A stretch of 64,000 bases of DNA from Amoebidium appalachense (Eukaryota; Ichthyosporea). Below, one piece after another: positions 22,615 through 34,140 of the stretch (position 1 is its first letter; every line of letters begins with the position of its first letter). Both the position numbers and the translations under genes were made by a program. The notes beneath the pieces are model-generated. The model did no database searches. It saw only the letters and a program-made list of their open reading frames with translations, and was not told the DNA's origin. The stretch is taken from positions 2,232,001 to 2,296,000 of the forward strand of contig CAVNZM010000008.1 of assembly GCA_963693365.1 (NCBI GenBank). Direction: 5' to 3'.

Positions 22615-23380
22615 TGTACGATCTGTGATAGGGCCAAGGCAGAAGGGTAATCGTTTGCGGCACTTGTCTGACTTTCTTCCTGCACGGTTCCTGGGCCTTA
22701 TTTGTTCACATGTCTGACGTGTTCCCTTCATCTACAGGACGAGGCATTTGGTCTGTGGACGCAGTGGAGCAACCTGTACGAGAAGGACAGTGTGTCAGCA
22801 AAGGTGATTGGCACCATCCAGGACTCATGGCAGCTGGTGTGCCTGGTCGACAACGACTATGTGCACTCAAACCTGATGGACGTGTTCACCGCCTACATCG
22901 CAAGGTGTGTATGGGTGTGTGTGTGCAAGGGGGGGAAGGGGGAGGGGGGTTGGTGGGTGGGTGCAGGGGTGTGTGCTTGTGTGCGTGTGGGTGGGTGGGT
23001 GCTTGTGGGTGGGTGTGTTTGTTTGTTTTTGCCGGCGGGGCGGGGGGGGGGGGGGGGGGGGGGAGGATATTCGACGGTGTCCTTTTGTGTGCGTGGGACT
23101 GGGCGGGGGGAGGGGGGGGGGGGGGGGGGGGGGCAGTTGATGGGTGTGGGGTTCATAGTTCTACTGTTGATCTGTACATGCCTGTCTATATTACTTCATA
23201 ACTCCAAAGGATAGCACAGCAGTTACCTGACCTCATCTCGCTCCTCCTCCTCTTGCTCCCCCCCCTCCCCCCCCCCCCCCTCTTTATGTATGGCTTGCAT
23301 TCTGCATCGTGTTATCCGTTTGTTCTTGTGTACTTCGTACTTTTTGACGCATTCAAAACCCCCCCCCCTCTTCCCCCCTT

Positions 23381-23416
<36 letters not shown>

Positions 23417-23481
23417 ACGGCTTTGAGGCTGTGCGTAACTCGGTGCTGCAGAGGCAAGCCTCCGGCGGTGTCGTGGCCTAA
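15599..23481 (+). CDS. MTHFR: Methylenetetrahydrofolate reductase (16 exons)
   Basis: Reduces 5,10-methylene-THF to 5-methyl-THF in the cytosol, feeding methionine synthesis. Exons: 15599-15756, 16169-16295, 16452-16521, 16996-17109, 17663-17760, 18379-18578, 18841-18962, 19339-19381, 19607-19664, 19986-20177, 20591-20674, 21182-21313, 21720-21818, 22235-22354, 22738-22904, 23415-23481. All are GT-AG, phases agree, and the total is 1851 nt (616 residues). The N-terminal catalytic barrel is clear: [25 protein letters not shown], the RGDPP motif formed across exons 3/4, [24 protein letters not shown] and [16 protein letters not shown]. The C-terminal half matches the eukaryotic SAM-responsive regulatory domain: [53 protein letters not shown] and LVDNDY. 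The serine-rich N-terminal phosphorylation extension of vertebrate MTHFR is absent. Introns carry GT repeats near donors and C runs before several acceptors. Confidence 0.96.
17935..18005. repeat. (GT)n microsatellite in MTHFR intron 5
   Basis: Pure GT run of about 70 bp; the intron also carries further GT/TG-rich sequence from 17761 onward. Confidence 0.95.
19158..19238. repeat. (GT)n microsatellite in MTHFR intron 7
   Basis: Pure GT run of about 78 bp. The same intron ends in a C run that leads directly into the acceptor at 19338. Confidence 0.95.
21402..21495 (+). repeat. SINE-like tail copy in MTHFR intron 12
   Basis: Carries gaatgtgtattttgtacttt and gtaacgcatttcaatc, then a C-rich tail. 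Divergent family member in the same orientation as the gene. Confidence 0.5.
23284..23372 (+). repeat. SINE-like tail copy in MTHFR intron 15
   Basis: Contains tgtacttcgtactttttgac and ends cattcaaaaccccccccc. About 85 bp are almost identical to 63022-63105 in the ankyrin gene (one clear substitution). It is preceded by another C run and followed by the CA repeat that forms the last MTHFR acceptor. Confidence 0.8.
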
Positions 23482-24024
23482 GCACCTTCCTTAAATGCAT
23501 TAGGCATGTTACCATATTGAACGTGGTTGGCTCATGTATTGAGCACGTGCAGGCGTTTTCTCGTGTATGTTTTTTGGTTGCAGTTTGAACAGGGGGAGGT
23601 GTTTGTGTATAAGGATGAAATATGAGCTGTGTGCAGGCAGACGGCAGGGTTTTGTATTTGAGTGGGCAGGGCAGTGGTAGGGAACTGAATGACTTGGGGT
23701 GGCCTGTACAGGCGAATGGGTTGGAATCTGCTGGACGGATTAACGCGCCACCCTTTTTTTCCTCGCCCTCCCCTAGCCCCCTAGTTTTCTTTTGGTGCGG
23801 TAGTGTAGATAGTCGGATCTATAGCTCGCTTTTTTACATTCCGTTTCTTTTTGCGGTACTATATCTGTGTTTTCTACTGTGGTTTCTAATAATTCAATTC
23901 ATAAAATGAGAGAAATGCTATGCACCAAAAACTGATAGAAATAGTGTAGTACATGATAGCCCACCACATATCTGTGGCATTACATTGAAGTTTCTCTGTG
24001 CTGTGCACTGGGAAAGACTAAAAG

Positions 24025-24030
24025 AATAAA
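24025..24030 (+). terminator. Candidate poly(A) signal for MTHFR
   Basis: AATAAA in the context aaagaataaatactttc, about 545 bp after the MTHFR stop codon. The distance is long, so an unrecognised nearer variant signal may be used instead. Confidence 0.3.
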
Positions 24031-24278
24031 TACTTTCTATGATCATTGGCATTGTGAAGGGGTCGGTGGCGTGTGTGGTAACGGTGAATTGGTGCTGTGG
24101 ATTATCACCGTCGTTTGTCTCTGAGATGTTGAAATTATGACATAATTACGGTAGGCCGCACGCTAACCCGCTATGTTACATGTAGCTATAGGGTTGATGA
24201 GAGGCAGCCACTGTGTGCATGTGTGGCACACATGTGTCGTGTCCACGTGTGTGTGTGGTTGGTGGAAGAGGGGAGAGG

Positions 24279-24309
<31 letters not shown>

Positions 24310-24419
24310 AGGGGGGGGGGGGGGGGGGGTATAGCTAGTTATATTAATTAGGAGTTGAAGGTCACAGTAACATATGTGGATATGTGTCATCTGTGTGTGG
24401 GTGGTGAAAGAGAGGGGAA

Positions 24420-24473
<54 letters not shown>

Positions 24474-25540
24474 TTGGGAGTTGTAGGTCACAGTGACAGC
24501 AACGTACATGCCATGCAGACGAGTACGTTGTGCAATTTACAGCGAGAAGTCCTTTGAGTATTTAGCTACAACTCAGGGGTGACCCTTTTTCTTGAACTGC
24601 TACTACTGGCCACGCACCAACACAAGCTTGAGAGTGAGCCCCGTGGTGTCGAGTGCTTATGTTGCAGACCGGTACACGTGCGTGCGAGTTGTTGCAGTCC
24701 TGATCATAATCTTGAATGGGGGGTCACCCAATCAACCCAGGCAGGTCGAAGTTGGGTTGTGGTGCCCGTTTTGGCCGCTTGATTGTGGGACAGAACGGGG
24801 CTGAATTCCACAGCCGCACTTATCTCGAAGGGATTTTGTAATAAATTATCGATGGTCACCGTCTTGCATATGTAATTGTAGTGGAGTGAACAAACTATAC
24901 ACTTAGTTTTGTTGCACACGGATATGATAATATATGTGCAGCAGGTCTTGTGACAAAAAGAGGCATGGTGATGTTGGATACTAATTAGTCCTGGGCCAGA
25001 CATAGCAACTGACGCAACGAGTAGGATTTTGCGATTCCCGTGCTCAGTCTGACTTGCTTGATATCCCCCCCCCCCCCCCCACACACACACACACCTCCCC
25101 CTCTCCCTTCAAGTTGGCTACAGGCGGAACCCGGTTGTGCTCAGAACCTACCTTCTTAGAGAAGTTCTGGCCTTTGCTGCCCCACCCCCTCCTCATTTCT
25201 AGGTATTCCCATATTTCACCTGCCTTGCAAATTTGCATCATAGTATCTCTCTCTCTCGCTCGCTCTCTCTCTCTCCCTCCCCCTCCCCCCCCCCCCCCCC
25301 CCAATCCCCCTCCCCCCCCCAACAACATCACCACCACCACCTCACCCAATCAACCCCTTTCCCCTAGTCCCCACCCTCCCCTACCCTCCCCCCCCCCCCC
25401 CCCCCCCTAAAACACACACACACCACCACAACAACAACAACCTCCGGTGACCCATGATGGGAACCCACCCACTTGTAACCACTGTACATGCCCTCCCCCC
25501 CTCCCCCCTCCCCCCCCCCCCTCGAGCCCTCCCCTTCCTC

Positions 25541-25575
<35 letters not shown>

Positions 25576-25692
25576 ATATCCTGTTCTTAACGTTAAGAAG
25601 CATGCATCATTGAACCCGTACCCAGTGGCTAAATAGTGGTTGACTCCCATTTAAATATTCGTGTGCCGTTTCCACCACCGAGCCAGCCTCTC

Positions 25693-25733
25693 CGGACCCC
25701 CTTCCCTTCCGAGATCCCAGGGAAGGGGGTCCG
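25693..25733. other. 15-bp perfect inverted repeat (hairpin)
   Basis: cggacccccttccct at 25693-25707 is the exact reverse complement of 25719-25733, with an 11-nt loop. It sits in an otherwise non-repetitive patch between MTHFR and the EGF duplication. Confidence 0.8.
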
Positions 25734-25991
25734 AGATCAAAGCCGAGATAACCTAGCGCTTATGACGTGGGAGGAAGGGGGAGGGAGGGGAGGGAGGGGG
25801 GGTTAGGGGGAGGGGAGGGAGGGGGAGGGGGGAGGGGGGGGGGGGGGGAGGGGGGGGGGGGGGGGGGAAGTATAAAAACGTGCAGTCTCAGATCTACAAA
25901 CGTCAGAGCGAGGATAATTTATGGTCATGTGCACACTGTGATAATACTCTAACGTGGCCGGCAGGAGAAATGCATGAACAGCAAGAACAGA

Positions 25992-25996
<5 letters not shown>

Positions 25997-26040
<44 letters not shown>

Positions 26041-26068
26041 GCACGCACGCACGCACGCACACACGCAC

Positions 26069-26159
<91 letters not shown>
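25997..26159. repeat. (CA)n microsatellite with CG-containing centre
   Basis: About 160 bp of CA dinucleotides interrupted at 26036-26075 by acgc units, an alternating purine-pyrimidine tract. Confidence 0.95.
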
Positions 26160-26160
<1 letters not shown>

Positions 26161-27922
26161 CCCCCACTCACTCCCCAACCCCTACCCCCCCCCCCCCCCC
26201 CCCCCCTTGCCCTCATCTTCTCTCATGGTGGGGCTCCCCATCATAGGAAAACTCTGATGTATCAACACATTTCCCCCTTTTCCCCCTTACCCCCCCTTTT
26301 CCCTCCAACCCGCGTCACCACCTGCTGGACTCACTCCAATGATTGCCCCTTCTCTCCACTTCTCCACCGCCAGTTCAGTTGTGTTGGTACCAGTGGCAAA
26401 CGATTGCAGGAAGGGGCAGCACATGTGGTGCTGGTTGGTTGAATAGAAAAAGGTAAACCCATACACCTACATACAAGCTCACAACACACGCGCGCACACA
26501 TACACGTGCAAGCACATTGAGAAACACACACGGGCACACACACACACACATGCCTGTAGATTCTAATGCATAAAAGCGCAAACACATAGTATTACGCATG
26601 ACACACATAAGCACACACATACACACGTGCACGCACACGGACACACACAACCATACACGTGCACAAGCACACACCCACACACTTCAGTGCAAAACTTTAC
26701 AAACCCAGTATTACACATGTACACATATCGCTCGGATTATGCAGGATATGGCCCTCCCCCACCCCACCCCACCCCCCTAACCCCTCAACTGACTGCAGTG
26801 GCCCCTCATTCATATCGCCCAAAGCCCCCCCTGCCCCCCCCCCCCCCCCCCTCCCCCCCCCAAACACACACTCACCCTCAGCCCCCCCCTCCCTCCCTCC
26901 CCCTTCGGAGTCCCTTCCAGCACGAGCATGCACGTTGTGCACAGATACAGGCATACACTCGTACTTTGTACACAGACACACACAAGTGTACCACACAAAG
27001 ACCAAAGACCCCCTTAGGGCACAAATATAGCATTCTGAAAGAACACACTAGAATCACACGCACAAATACCACAGACACGTGACAGGCACCGTGGCAGGTC
27101 TCAGACACAACATTTCTCTTTCACGTGCTCACACATACGCAAACTAATACTACGTTATGCACGAATTAAACGTGCGTGTTTAAGGCTCGCATAAAAGCAG
27201 GCACACACGAACCACAAATGGAGTGCGCGAGGCAGCACACACACGCACGTGCACATTACTATCAAGTTACCGGGTACACAGAACATCTCATGCACCCTGC
27301 AACATTTGACAGAGCTCTCATGCCTTTTTAAGAATATGCACGGTGACACAAACACGTTTGGACACGTTTCAACGTGTTTGTGAGTCGGGAAGGCACAGCG
27401 CAGAGGTGGGGGTGGTGACACAGGGGGAAGGGGGCGGGGAGGGGGGGGGGGGGGGAGGTGGAGGAGAAAGGGGAGGGGGGAGAGGGGGAGGGAGGGGAGG
27501 GGGGAAGGTTTTAAGGGATTGGGGAGGGTGTGACGGAGTAACGAAAAGGATTGAGAGGGGATGAGGAGATCGAGTGTGGGAGGAATGTGACAAGGCGATT
27601 TGGAGAAAGAGAAAACGGACGGCATGTTTCCAAGGGAGAAAGGGGGTGAAAAAAGGAGAAAGCCAAAGAGTCAAGTATTGAGCGCCGGCGTGGAGGAGGG
27701 GTTGGGAGTAGGGACAGAGAGAGGGGGGAGGGGGGGGAGGGGGGGTACTATCAGGAGATGCAGAGCAAACTCAGTGAGAAGAGGCAGAAGGGAGCCTAAA
27801 CGAGCTGAAAGAGGAAGAGAGAAGGACGAGAGCCTCGACTAACATTTGGGATAAGAGTGTCTCAAGCCGCAGAGCCAAACAGAAAGCAGGAGGGTGGATT
27901 GGGTTCTTTTTTTTTCTTTTTT

Positions 27923-27976
<54 letters not shown>

Positions 27977-28414
27977 GGGGGGAGTATTACGGGCACATGC
28001 GGCGGTGGGGATAGGGTGGGGTGGGGGGAGGGGAAGGGGGAGAGAGGGGAGAGGGGAGAGGGGGGAGGGGGGAGGCGGAAAGTGGGGATCTCAGGCTATT
28101 CTCATTTTTGACTTTATTCTACATGCAGCCCCTGTGTTATTGAAACAAAATACTGGCCTCCGCTTGCCAGGTATTTTGGGAAATATCAAATATGGAAATC
28201 AAAACCCCTGTCACACACAGTGGTCAGCCCATAACAGTAGTGGTAAAGTGGTGCCAGCTCCAATAACAGCCCTCCCAAGGGCCTATAGTATACCAAGCAT
28301 ATATACACAAGGCAGATTTCAAGGTGTATAGCTCATCTTGTACATCTGACAATATTCTCATACAAAATCAGACAAATATAAACCCAGGCGGTAAACTTGC
28401 ATTTGCGTTGCCCT
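26160..28414. other. Non-coding part of duplication unit 1, 3' of EGF gene
   Basis: No gene recognised. CA-rich patches (26450-27260), GA/G-rich stretch (27420-27840), a T run then G run (27903-27982), and about 300 bp of ordinary sequence next to the EGF stop codon that is shared with 40330-40716. Confidence 0.5.
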
Positions 28415-30634
28415 TCAGGACTGAGGTAGGCCTAGGGTGAAAGGGATGTAATAAGCCCACCGGGGGCCGGTGAAAGAGTTGGCACAGTAGGGAGCCACAG
28501 GTGTGCCGCTCTCATTGGTGATGCAGCGCCCACAGCCATAAGTAGTCTGACCATTCATCAGCGTGTAGTGCACCACCACCACCAGGGAGTTGCAGCCCAG
28601 GCTGCCGACCTGCAGGGTGAACTGCATGCGGGTGCTGTTGACGGGCTCCTGCGCCGCAGCGACACACGTGTACCCCGTGCCGGGTTGGCAATCCTTAGTG
28701 AACTGGCCGGGTACAGGGTAGCCCAGGGTCTGAACACGAGGAATGTTCTGCGTGTTGCATGCAACAGCAACATGGGCCTGGAAAATGTTGATGCCGAGGG
28801 ACGAGGTGTCAATGGTGATCCTGAGGGTGCCGGCTGGAAGGAGCCAGTCGGTGACCGTGACGGTGCCGTCGAGATTTGACTGGCCGTACAGGGCGCAGAA
28901 GTCTGTCTGCTTGCACACAACCCCGGTGCCTGAGTAGCCACTATTGCAGGCGCAGGTGAAGGAACCTTCCGTATTGGAGCATGTGGCATGCTGGTCGCAG
29001 TTGTCGGTGTTGGTGGCACACTCGTCGATATCGCTGCAGGTAACGCCGTTGCCTGTGTAGCCCGTGTTGCATGTGCACGTGAAGGAACCCTCCGTATTGG
29101 AGCACGTGGCGTGTGCATCGCAGTTGTCAATGTCGAGGGCGCACTCGTTAATATCGCTGCATGTTACGCCGTTGCCCGTGTAGCCGGCGTTGCATGCGCA
29201 TGTGAAAGAGCCCTCAGTGTTGGAGCACGTGGCGTGTGCATCGCAGTTATCGGTGTTTGCAGCACACTCGTCGATATCATTGCAAGTTACTCCATCGCCG
29301 GTGTAGCCACTGTTGCAGGCGCAGGTGAAAGAGCCCTCAGTGTTCGAGCAAGTAGCATGTGCATCGCAGTTGTCAGTGTCGAGGGCGCACTCATCGATGT
29401 CGCTGCAGGTTACGCCGTTACCCGTGTAGCCACTGTTGCAGGCGCAGGTGAAGGAACCCTCAGTGTTAGAGCACGTGGCGTGTGCATCGCAGTTGTCAGT
29501 ACCAGCAACACACTCGTCAATATCGCTGCAAGTGACGCCGTTACCCGTGTAGCCGGCGTTGCATGCACAAGTAAAAGAGCCAGGGGTATTGGAGCACGTG
29601 GCGTGTGCATTGCAGTTATCGGTGTCGAGGGCGCACTCATCAATATCGCTGCAGGTGACACCGTTCCCCGTGTAGCCGGTGTTGCATGTGCACGTGAAAG
29701 AGCCCTCAATATTGGAGCACGTAGCCTCCTGGTCACAATTGTCAGTACCGGCCGTACATTCGTCGATGCCGCTGCAGGTGACACCATCACCAGTATAGCC
29801 ACTGTTGCAGGCACAGGTGAAAGAGCCTGCGGTGTTCGAGCATGTAGCATGTGCATCACAGTTGTCAGTGTCGAGGGCACACTCATCAATATCGCTGCAG
29901 GTGACGCCGTTGCCCGTGTAGCCGGCGTTGCATGCGCACGTGAAAGAGCCAGGGGTGTTTGAGCACGTGGCGTGTGCATCACAGTTGTCGGTGTTTGCAG
30001 CACACTCGTCAATGTCGGTGCAGGTGATACCGTTGCCGGTGTAGCCTGTATTGCAGACACATGTTGTGCCATCGCAGTGAGCGTTGGGAGAGCAGCCAGA
30101 GCAGACGTTGGGTCCATTTGTGATTTCGACGCAGTACGTCCACCTAGCGGAATTGGGGTAGTTGCAGCTGCAGGTCTGCGTAACAGGGTTCCAGCTGGTG
30201 CATGCCCATGACGTTTGTCCGTTGCTGTCAGCCACGTGGAACAGCAGCACGTAGCTTCCGGACGGGCACACAATGTCCGTGCTCAGGTTGATGCTGTACA
30301 TGTCAGTGGGCACGCCGCCAAGGTTTGTGTGTGCAGCTCCCCATGTGCGTGGGTTGCCGTCAGTTGCCAGAGTTGGAAACTGACCAGGGGCAGTTGTAGG
30401 GATATCTTGGATGGTGCAGCCTATGGCCACCTGTGTCTCCGTCATGATGGGGGCGTAGAAGTTGACGTTGAGCATCATGGTGTTGCCGATGATGCTGACA
30501 CTGAGGGTGCCGGCATTATTGAACTGCCCGTAGAGTAGGGGGAAGGTCTGGAAGGCATCTCGGCGGCTGACATGAATAGGCCCGGCGGCCACCCCCATCG
30601 CTAGGGCAGCCACAAAAGCGGCGGCTTTCACCAT
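28415..30634 (-). CDS. Secreted protein with nine calcium-binding EGF repeats, intact copy
   Basis: Intronless frame of 739 residues. The chosen ATG at 30634 begins MVKAAAFVAALAMGVAAG, a typical signal peptide; an in-frame ATG 33 codons upstream would bury it. Residues about 25-175 form a cysteine-poor domain (LYGQFNNAGTLSVS, VAIGCTIQDIP). A short non-calcium EGF module follows (about 178-205). Nine EGF_CA repeats of 41 residues come next (about 207-575), each with the D-I-D-E-C calcium motif and six cysteines. The C-terminal domain (about 576-739; LYGQSNLDGTVTVT, VAVACNTQNIP) is recognisably related to the N-terminal one, so two copies of one domain flank the EGF array. No transmembrane segment is seen, so secretion to the matrix or cell coat is inferred. 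The flanking domain is not a family I can name. Confidence 0.88.
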   Translation of the reverse strand: MVKAAAFVAALAMGVAAGPIHVSRRDAFQTFPLLYGQFNNAGTLSVSIIGNTMMLNVNFYAPIMTETQVAIGCTIQDIPTTAPGQFPTLATDGNPRTWGAAHTNLGGVPTDMYSINLSTDIVCPSGSYVLLFHVADSNGQTSWACTSWNPVTQTCSCNYPNSARWTYCVEITNGPNVCSGCSPNAHCDGTTCVCNTGYTGNGITCTDIDECAANTDNCDAHATCSNTPGSFTCACNAGYTGNGVTCSDIDECALDTDNCDAHATCSNTAGSFTCACNSGYTGDGVTCSGIDECTAGTDNCDQEATCSNIEGSFTCTCNTGYTGNGVTCSDIDECALDTDNCNAHATCSNTPGSFTCACNAGYTGNGVTCSDIDECVAGTDNCDAHATCSNTEGSFTCACNSGYTGNGVTCSDIDECALDTDNCDAHATCSNTEGSFTCACNSGYTGDGVTCNDIDECAANTDNCDAHATCSNTEGSFTCACNAGYTGNGVTCSDINECALDIDNCDAHATCSNTEGSFTCTCNTGYTGNGVTCSDIDECATNTDNCDQHATCSNTEGSFTCACNSGYSGTGVVCKQTDFCALYGQSNLDGTVTVTDWLLPAGTLRITIDTSSLGINIFQAHVAVACNTQNIPRVQTLGYPVPGQFTKDCQPGTGYTCVAAAQEPVNSTRMQFTLQVGSLGCNSLVVVVHYTLMNGQTTYGCGRCITNESGTPVAPYCANSFTGPRWAYYIPFTLGLPQS

Positions 30635-30780
30635 TTTCAGTGTTGAGGTTAGCGTGTGGACCTGTGTTGTTGGTGTTTTGTCCGAACGTGCGTCGCAGGG
30701 GCTGCTGGTCGCTGGGATGTGGCTACAATACACAGTCGTCGGTGGCTGACTGACTGATCACGTTGCGGCCCATCCGAGGA

Positions 30781-30787
30781 ATTTATA
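30781..30787 (-). promoter_or_regulatory. TATA box of intact EGF gene
   Basis: TATAAAT on the minus strand about 150 bp upstream of the start codon. The same motif and its surroundings are kept at 43340-43346 upstream of the second copy. Confidence 0.5.
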
Positions 30788-32762
30788 CTTCCTGACTGCC
30801 AGATTTGCGCCAATAATCGACGAGTATTCTAGATACGCACTCTTAGGAATTTTTGGAATATCCAAAAAATAACCTATATTGTTTATTGGCTTGTGTTAGC
30901 CAATCATCGAAATGGATCTTCGACTCCAAATCCCAGCATTCCTGAGAGGTTCCCACGTACGTTCAGGCTAGCGCTAGCCCGCCAGTGGCATCCTTGCAGG
31001 TTGCAGGACCTAGGCCTAGGTTGCCTGATACAGCCTGCTTGGCGGATATGTCAAGGCTCATGCCAGACAACTGCAACGCCACACCTATGACCACATTACA
31101 CTACTGTCTATTATGGTTGAGGTCGGTCTAGCTAATATATGTGTGCGTTTCTGCAGCGCGCCGACTGCCTCTCCACTGTTCGATGGTAGGTCACGTGCAT
31201 GTGCATCCCAAGCTAGCCACATGTCTGTGTCTACGTCTGCATGGAAACTACAGTAGCCGTGGTGTCCAGAGAAAATACAAGTTCACACATAATAGCACAT
31301 GCACCTGCGCTTCGTGACACTTGTGCTACCTTGACACCTGCAGTCACGCTTGCTTTTGTGTTAGAGTTGTTCTACATAAGGTTGGTTAATTGAAGGGCCG
31401 ACAGCACCCATCATCATGCATGGTCCTGCACCAGGGGCTGCACCAGGGTCCGGCAGTTTCAAGTCCGGCCCATTCCCGCGGTAGCAAGAGTGCCGTGGGT
31501 GACACATGTGATCCTGCCACATGTTATGGATCGCAAATGTCTTCAAGTCGTGCATCCAGTGGTCATGTATTCGTGTACATGCATATGTGCTGAACAAAGG
31601 AGCCACTCACTGAAAAACATATGCATGTGGCTGGAGGAGTACAAGAAGGTGCACGATGCATCATCACGGCAATTGACGTTAGGCTACTACGCATGAGGCA
31701 TCGTGTCCCAATACATGCATATTAGTACTTGGCCCATTCAAACGTACATGCAAGTATTTTTTGTAAATTGAAAGGTCGTCTATCAGAGATAGTATCATCT
31801 AGTAGATCAGTCCAAGACGTGCTGCATGACATTGTACCGCACACTGTCAAATTGTGGATCATCACCCGTCTCTCATATTAACCCCCCCCCCCCCCCCCTC
31901 CCCCCCCCCTCCCCCCCCCCCCCCCCCTCCCCAATCCTCCTTTCACCCCCACCATATATATATTTTCACCACCACCTCCCCGACCCAAAAAAAAAGGGGG
32001 CGCTACACATCTTATAATCATGTGTGCATGTGCAGTTTTAATCAGACGTCTAGGCTGCCGAATCTTGTGAATGACAGTGTGTGGTGTTTCGATACATGGG
32101 CACAATTTGATTTCATAAACCGTTAGCACCAATGAACTGCTGCGCATGCATCAGCAATATTTGGACGCTACGTGGGTGGAGGCAGTCGCTGACTTACATG
32201 TTCACAGCTTACCTTTTTATTTACAAACAGACATCGAAACTTCGAATTCGCTTGTGGACAGACCATTACTACCCAAACTGTACTTTACTATACGTACAAC
32301 GTACTGATACGTATATAGTCACTGAATGATGTGGTGAGAGAGAGGGAGGGAGGGACTAGCTCTAGGTCTGTTTATCCTTTTCAATCGATCATAGCCCGCT
32401 CTTACTTACTGGAACTGAGTGAGAGTCGTAACAGCCGCTGGCAGCGAGTTCCCCCCTCCCCCCGCCCCCCCACTCACCCCCCACCCCACCCCCCCCCACA
32501 CACACGCACGGGCCGGCATCCCCGCGCTTCACGCAAAATGAATGCATTGCAACTGGCAGGCGGAAGGGGGCAGGCGCTTAGGGAAGGGGGACTCGGAGGA
32601 GCCCGGGGAAGAGGGGGGGGGGAGAGAGAGAGAGGAGTACAGGGGTTCAAATTGACTGAAATCAAGATCATTCACTTGGTACTTCGATAATAGGGTCTAA
32701 TTATATATCTTGATTATTCGGGGTCCGTAGCCTAAATGATCTTATTTTTTCCTGTGGGTAGG

Positions 32763-32903
<141 letters not shown>

Positions 32904-33071
32904 CTGTCCGTGCGTGTCTGCTTACGTACGTGCGTGCGTGCGTGCGTGCATATACACGCAGGTGCATAAATATGTGTGTGTGTGTGTGCACGTGTGTGCT
33001 GTGTTTGTGCATGTGTCTGGGCATGTGTGCGCGCGTGCGTGATGCGTCACTTGCATGCATGTACCTCTATC

Positions 33072-33642
<571 letters not shown>

Positions 33643-34038
33643 ATGCGCGTTCATCAAATTTGTGCGCATACCATCATGGCACGGGTTTTTTGAATTTGAT
33701 TTGCATCGGAGGGCTAGTAGAAAACATTAGAATTACTCCTGGTTGTCCCCCCTCCCCACGTTCGAATGGGGGGGGGGGGGGGGGGGGGGCAGGAGCAGGA
33801 AAAAAAAAAGTTGGGGGGGGGGGGGGGGGGGGGGGAAGGGGGCAACAGCACCCACCCCAGAGCACCCACTTGTTCGAGGGGGTTGTACCAAGTACCCACT
33901 CCCCCCCTCCCGCTCCCCCCTCCCTCCCCCTCCCCCCTCCCTCCCCCTTTTCCCAAGTCAACCGCGCCTGTGTGTGTGTGTGTTGGGGGGTAAGGGGAGG
34001 GGGTGGGGGGTTGGGCAACCCTAACCCTTATGTTAGGG

Positions 34039-34140
<102 letters not shown>

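Larger units (their letters stand above)
23482..25999. other. Intergenic region between MTHFR and the duplicated EGF block
   Basis: Apart from the MTHFR 3' UTR, no gene is seen. It holds several long G runs (24283-24329, 24420-24472), C runs (25063-25080, 25542-25574), a perfect 15-bp foldback at 25693-25733 and G-rich sequence leading into a CA block. Confidence 0.55.

Noticed and set aside
28988-29962. 324-codon plus-strand frame opposite the EGF array
   Set aside because: It mirrors the periodic EGF repeats on the other strand; the minus-strand frame has a signal peptide, conserved cysteines and domain order.
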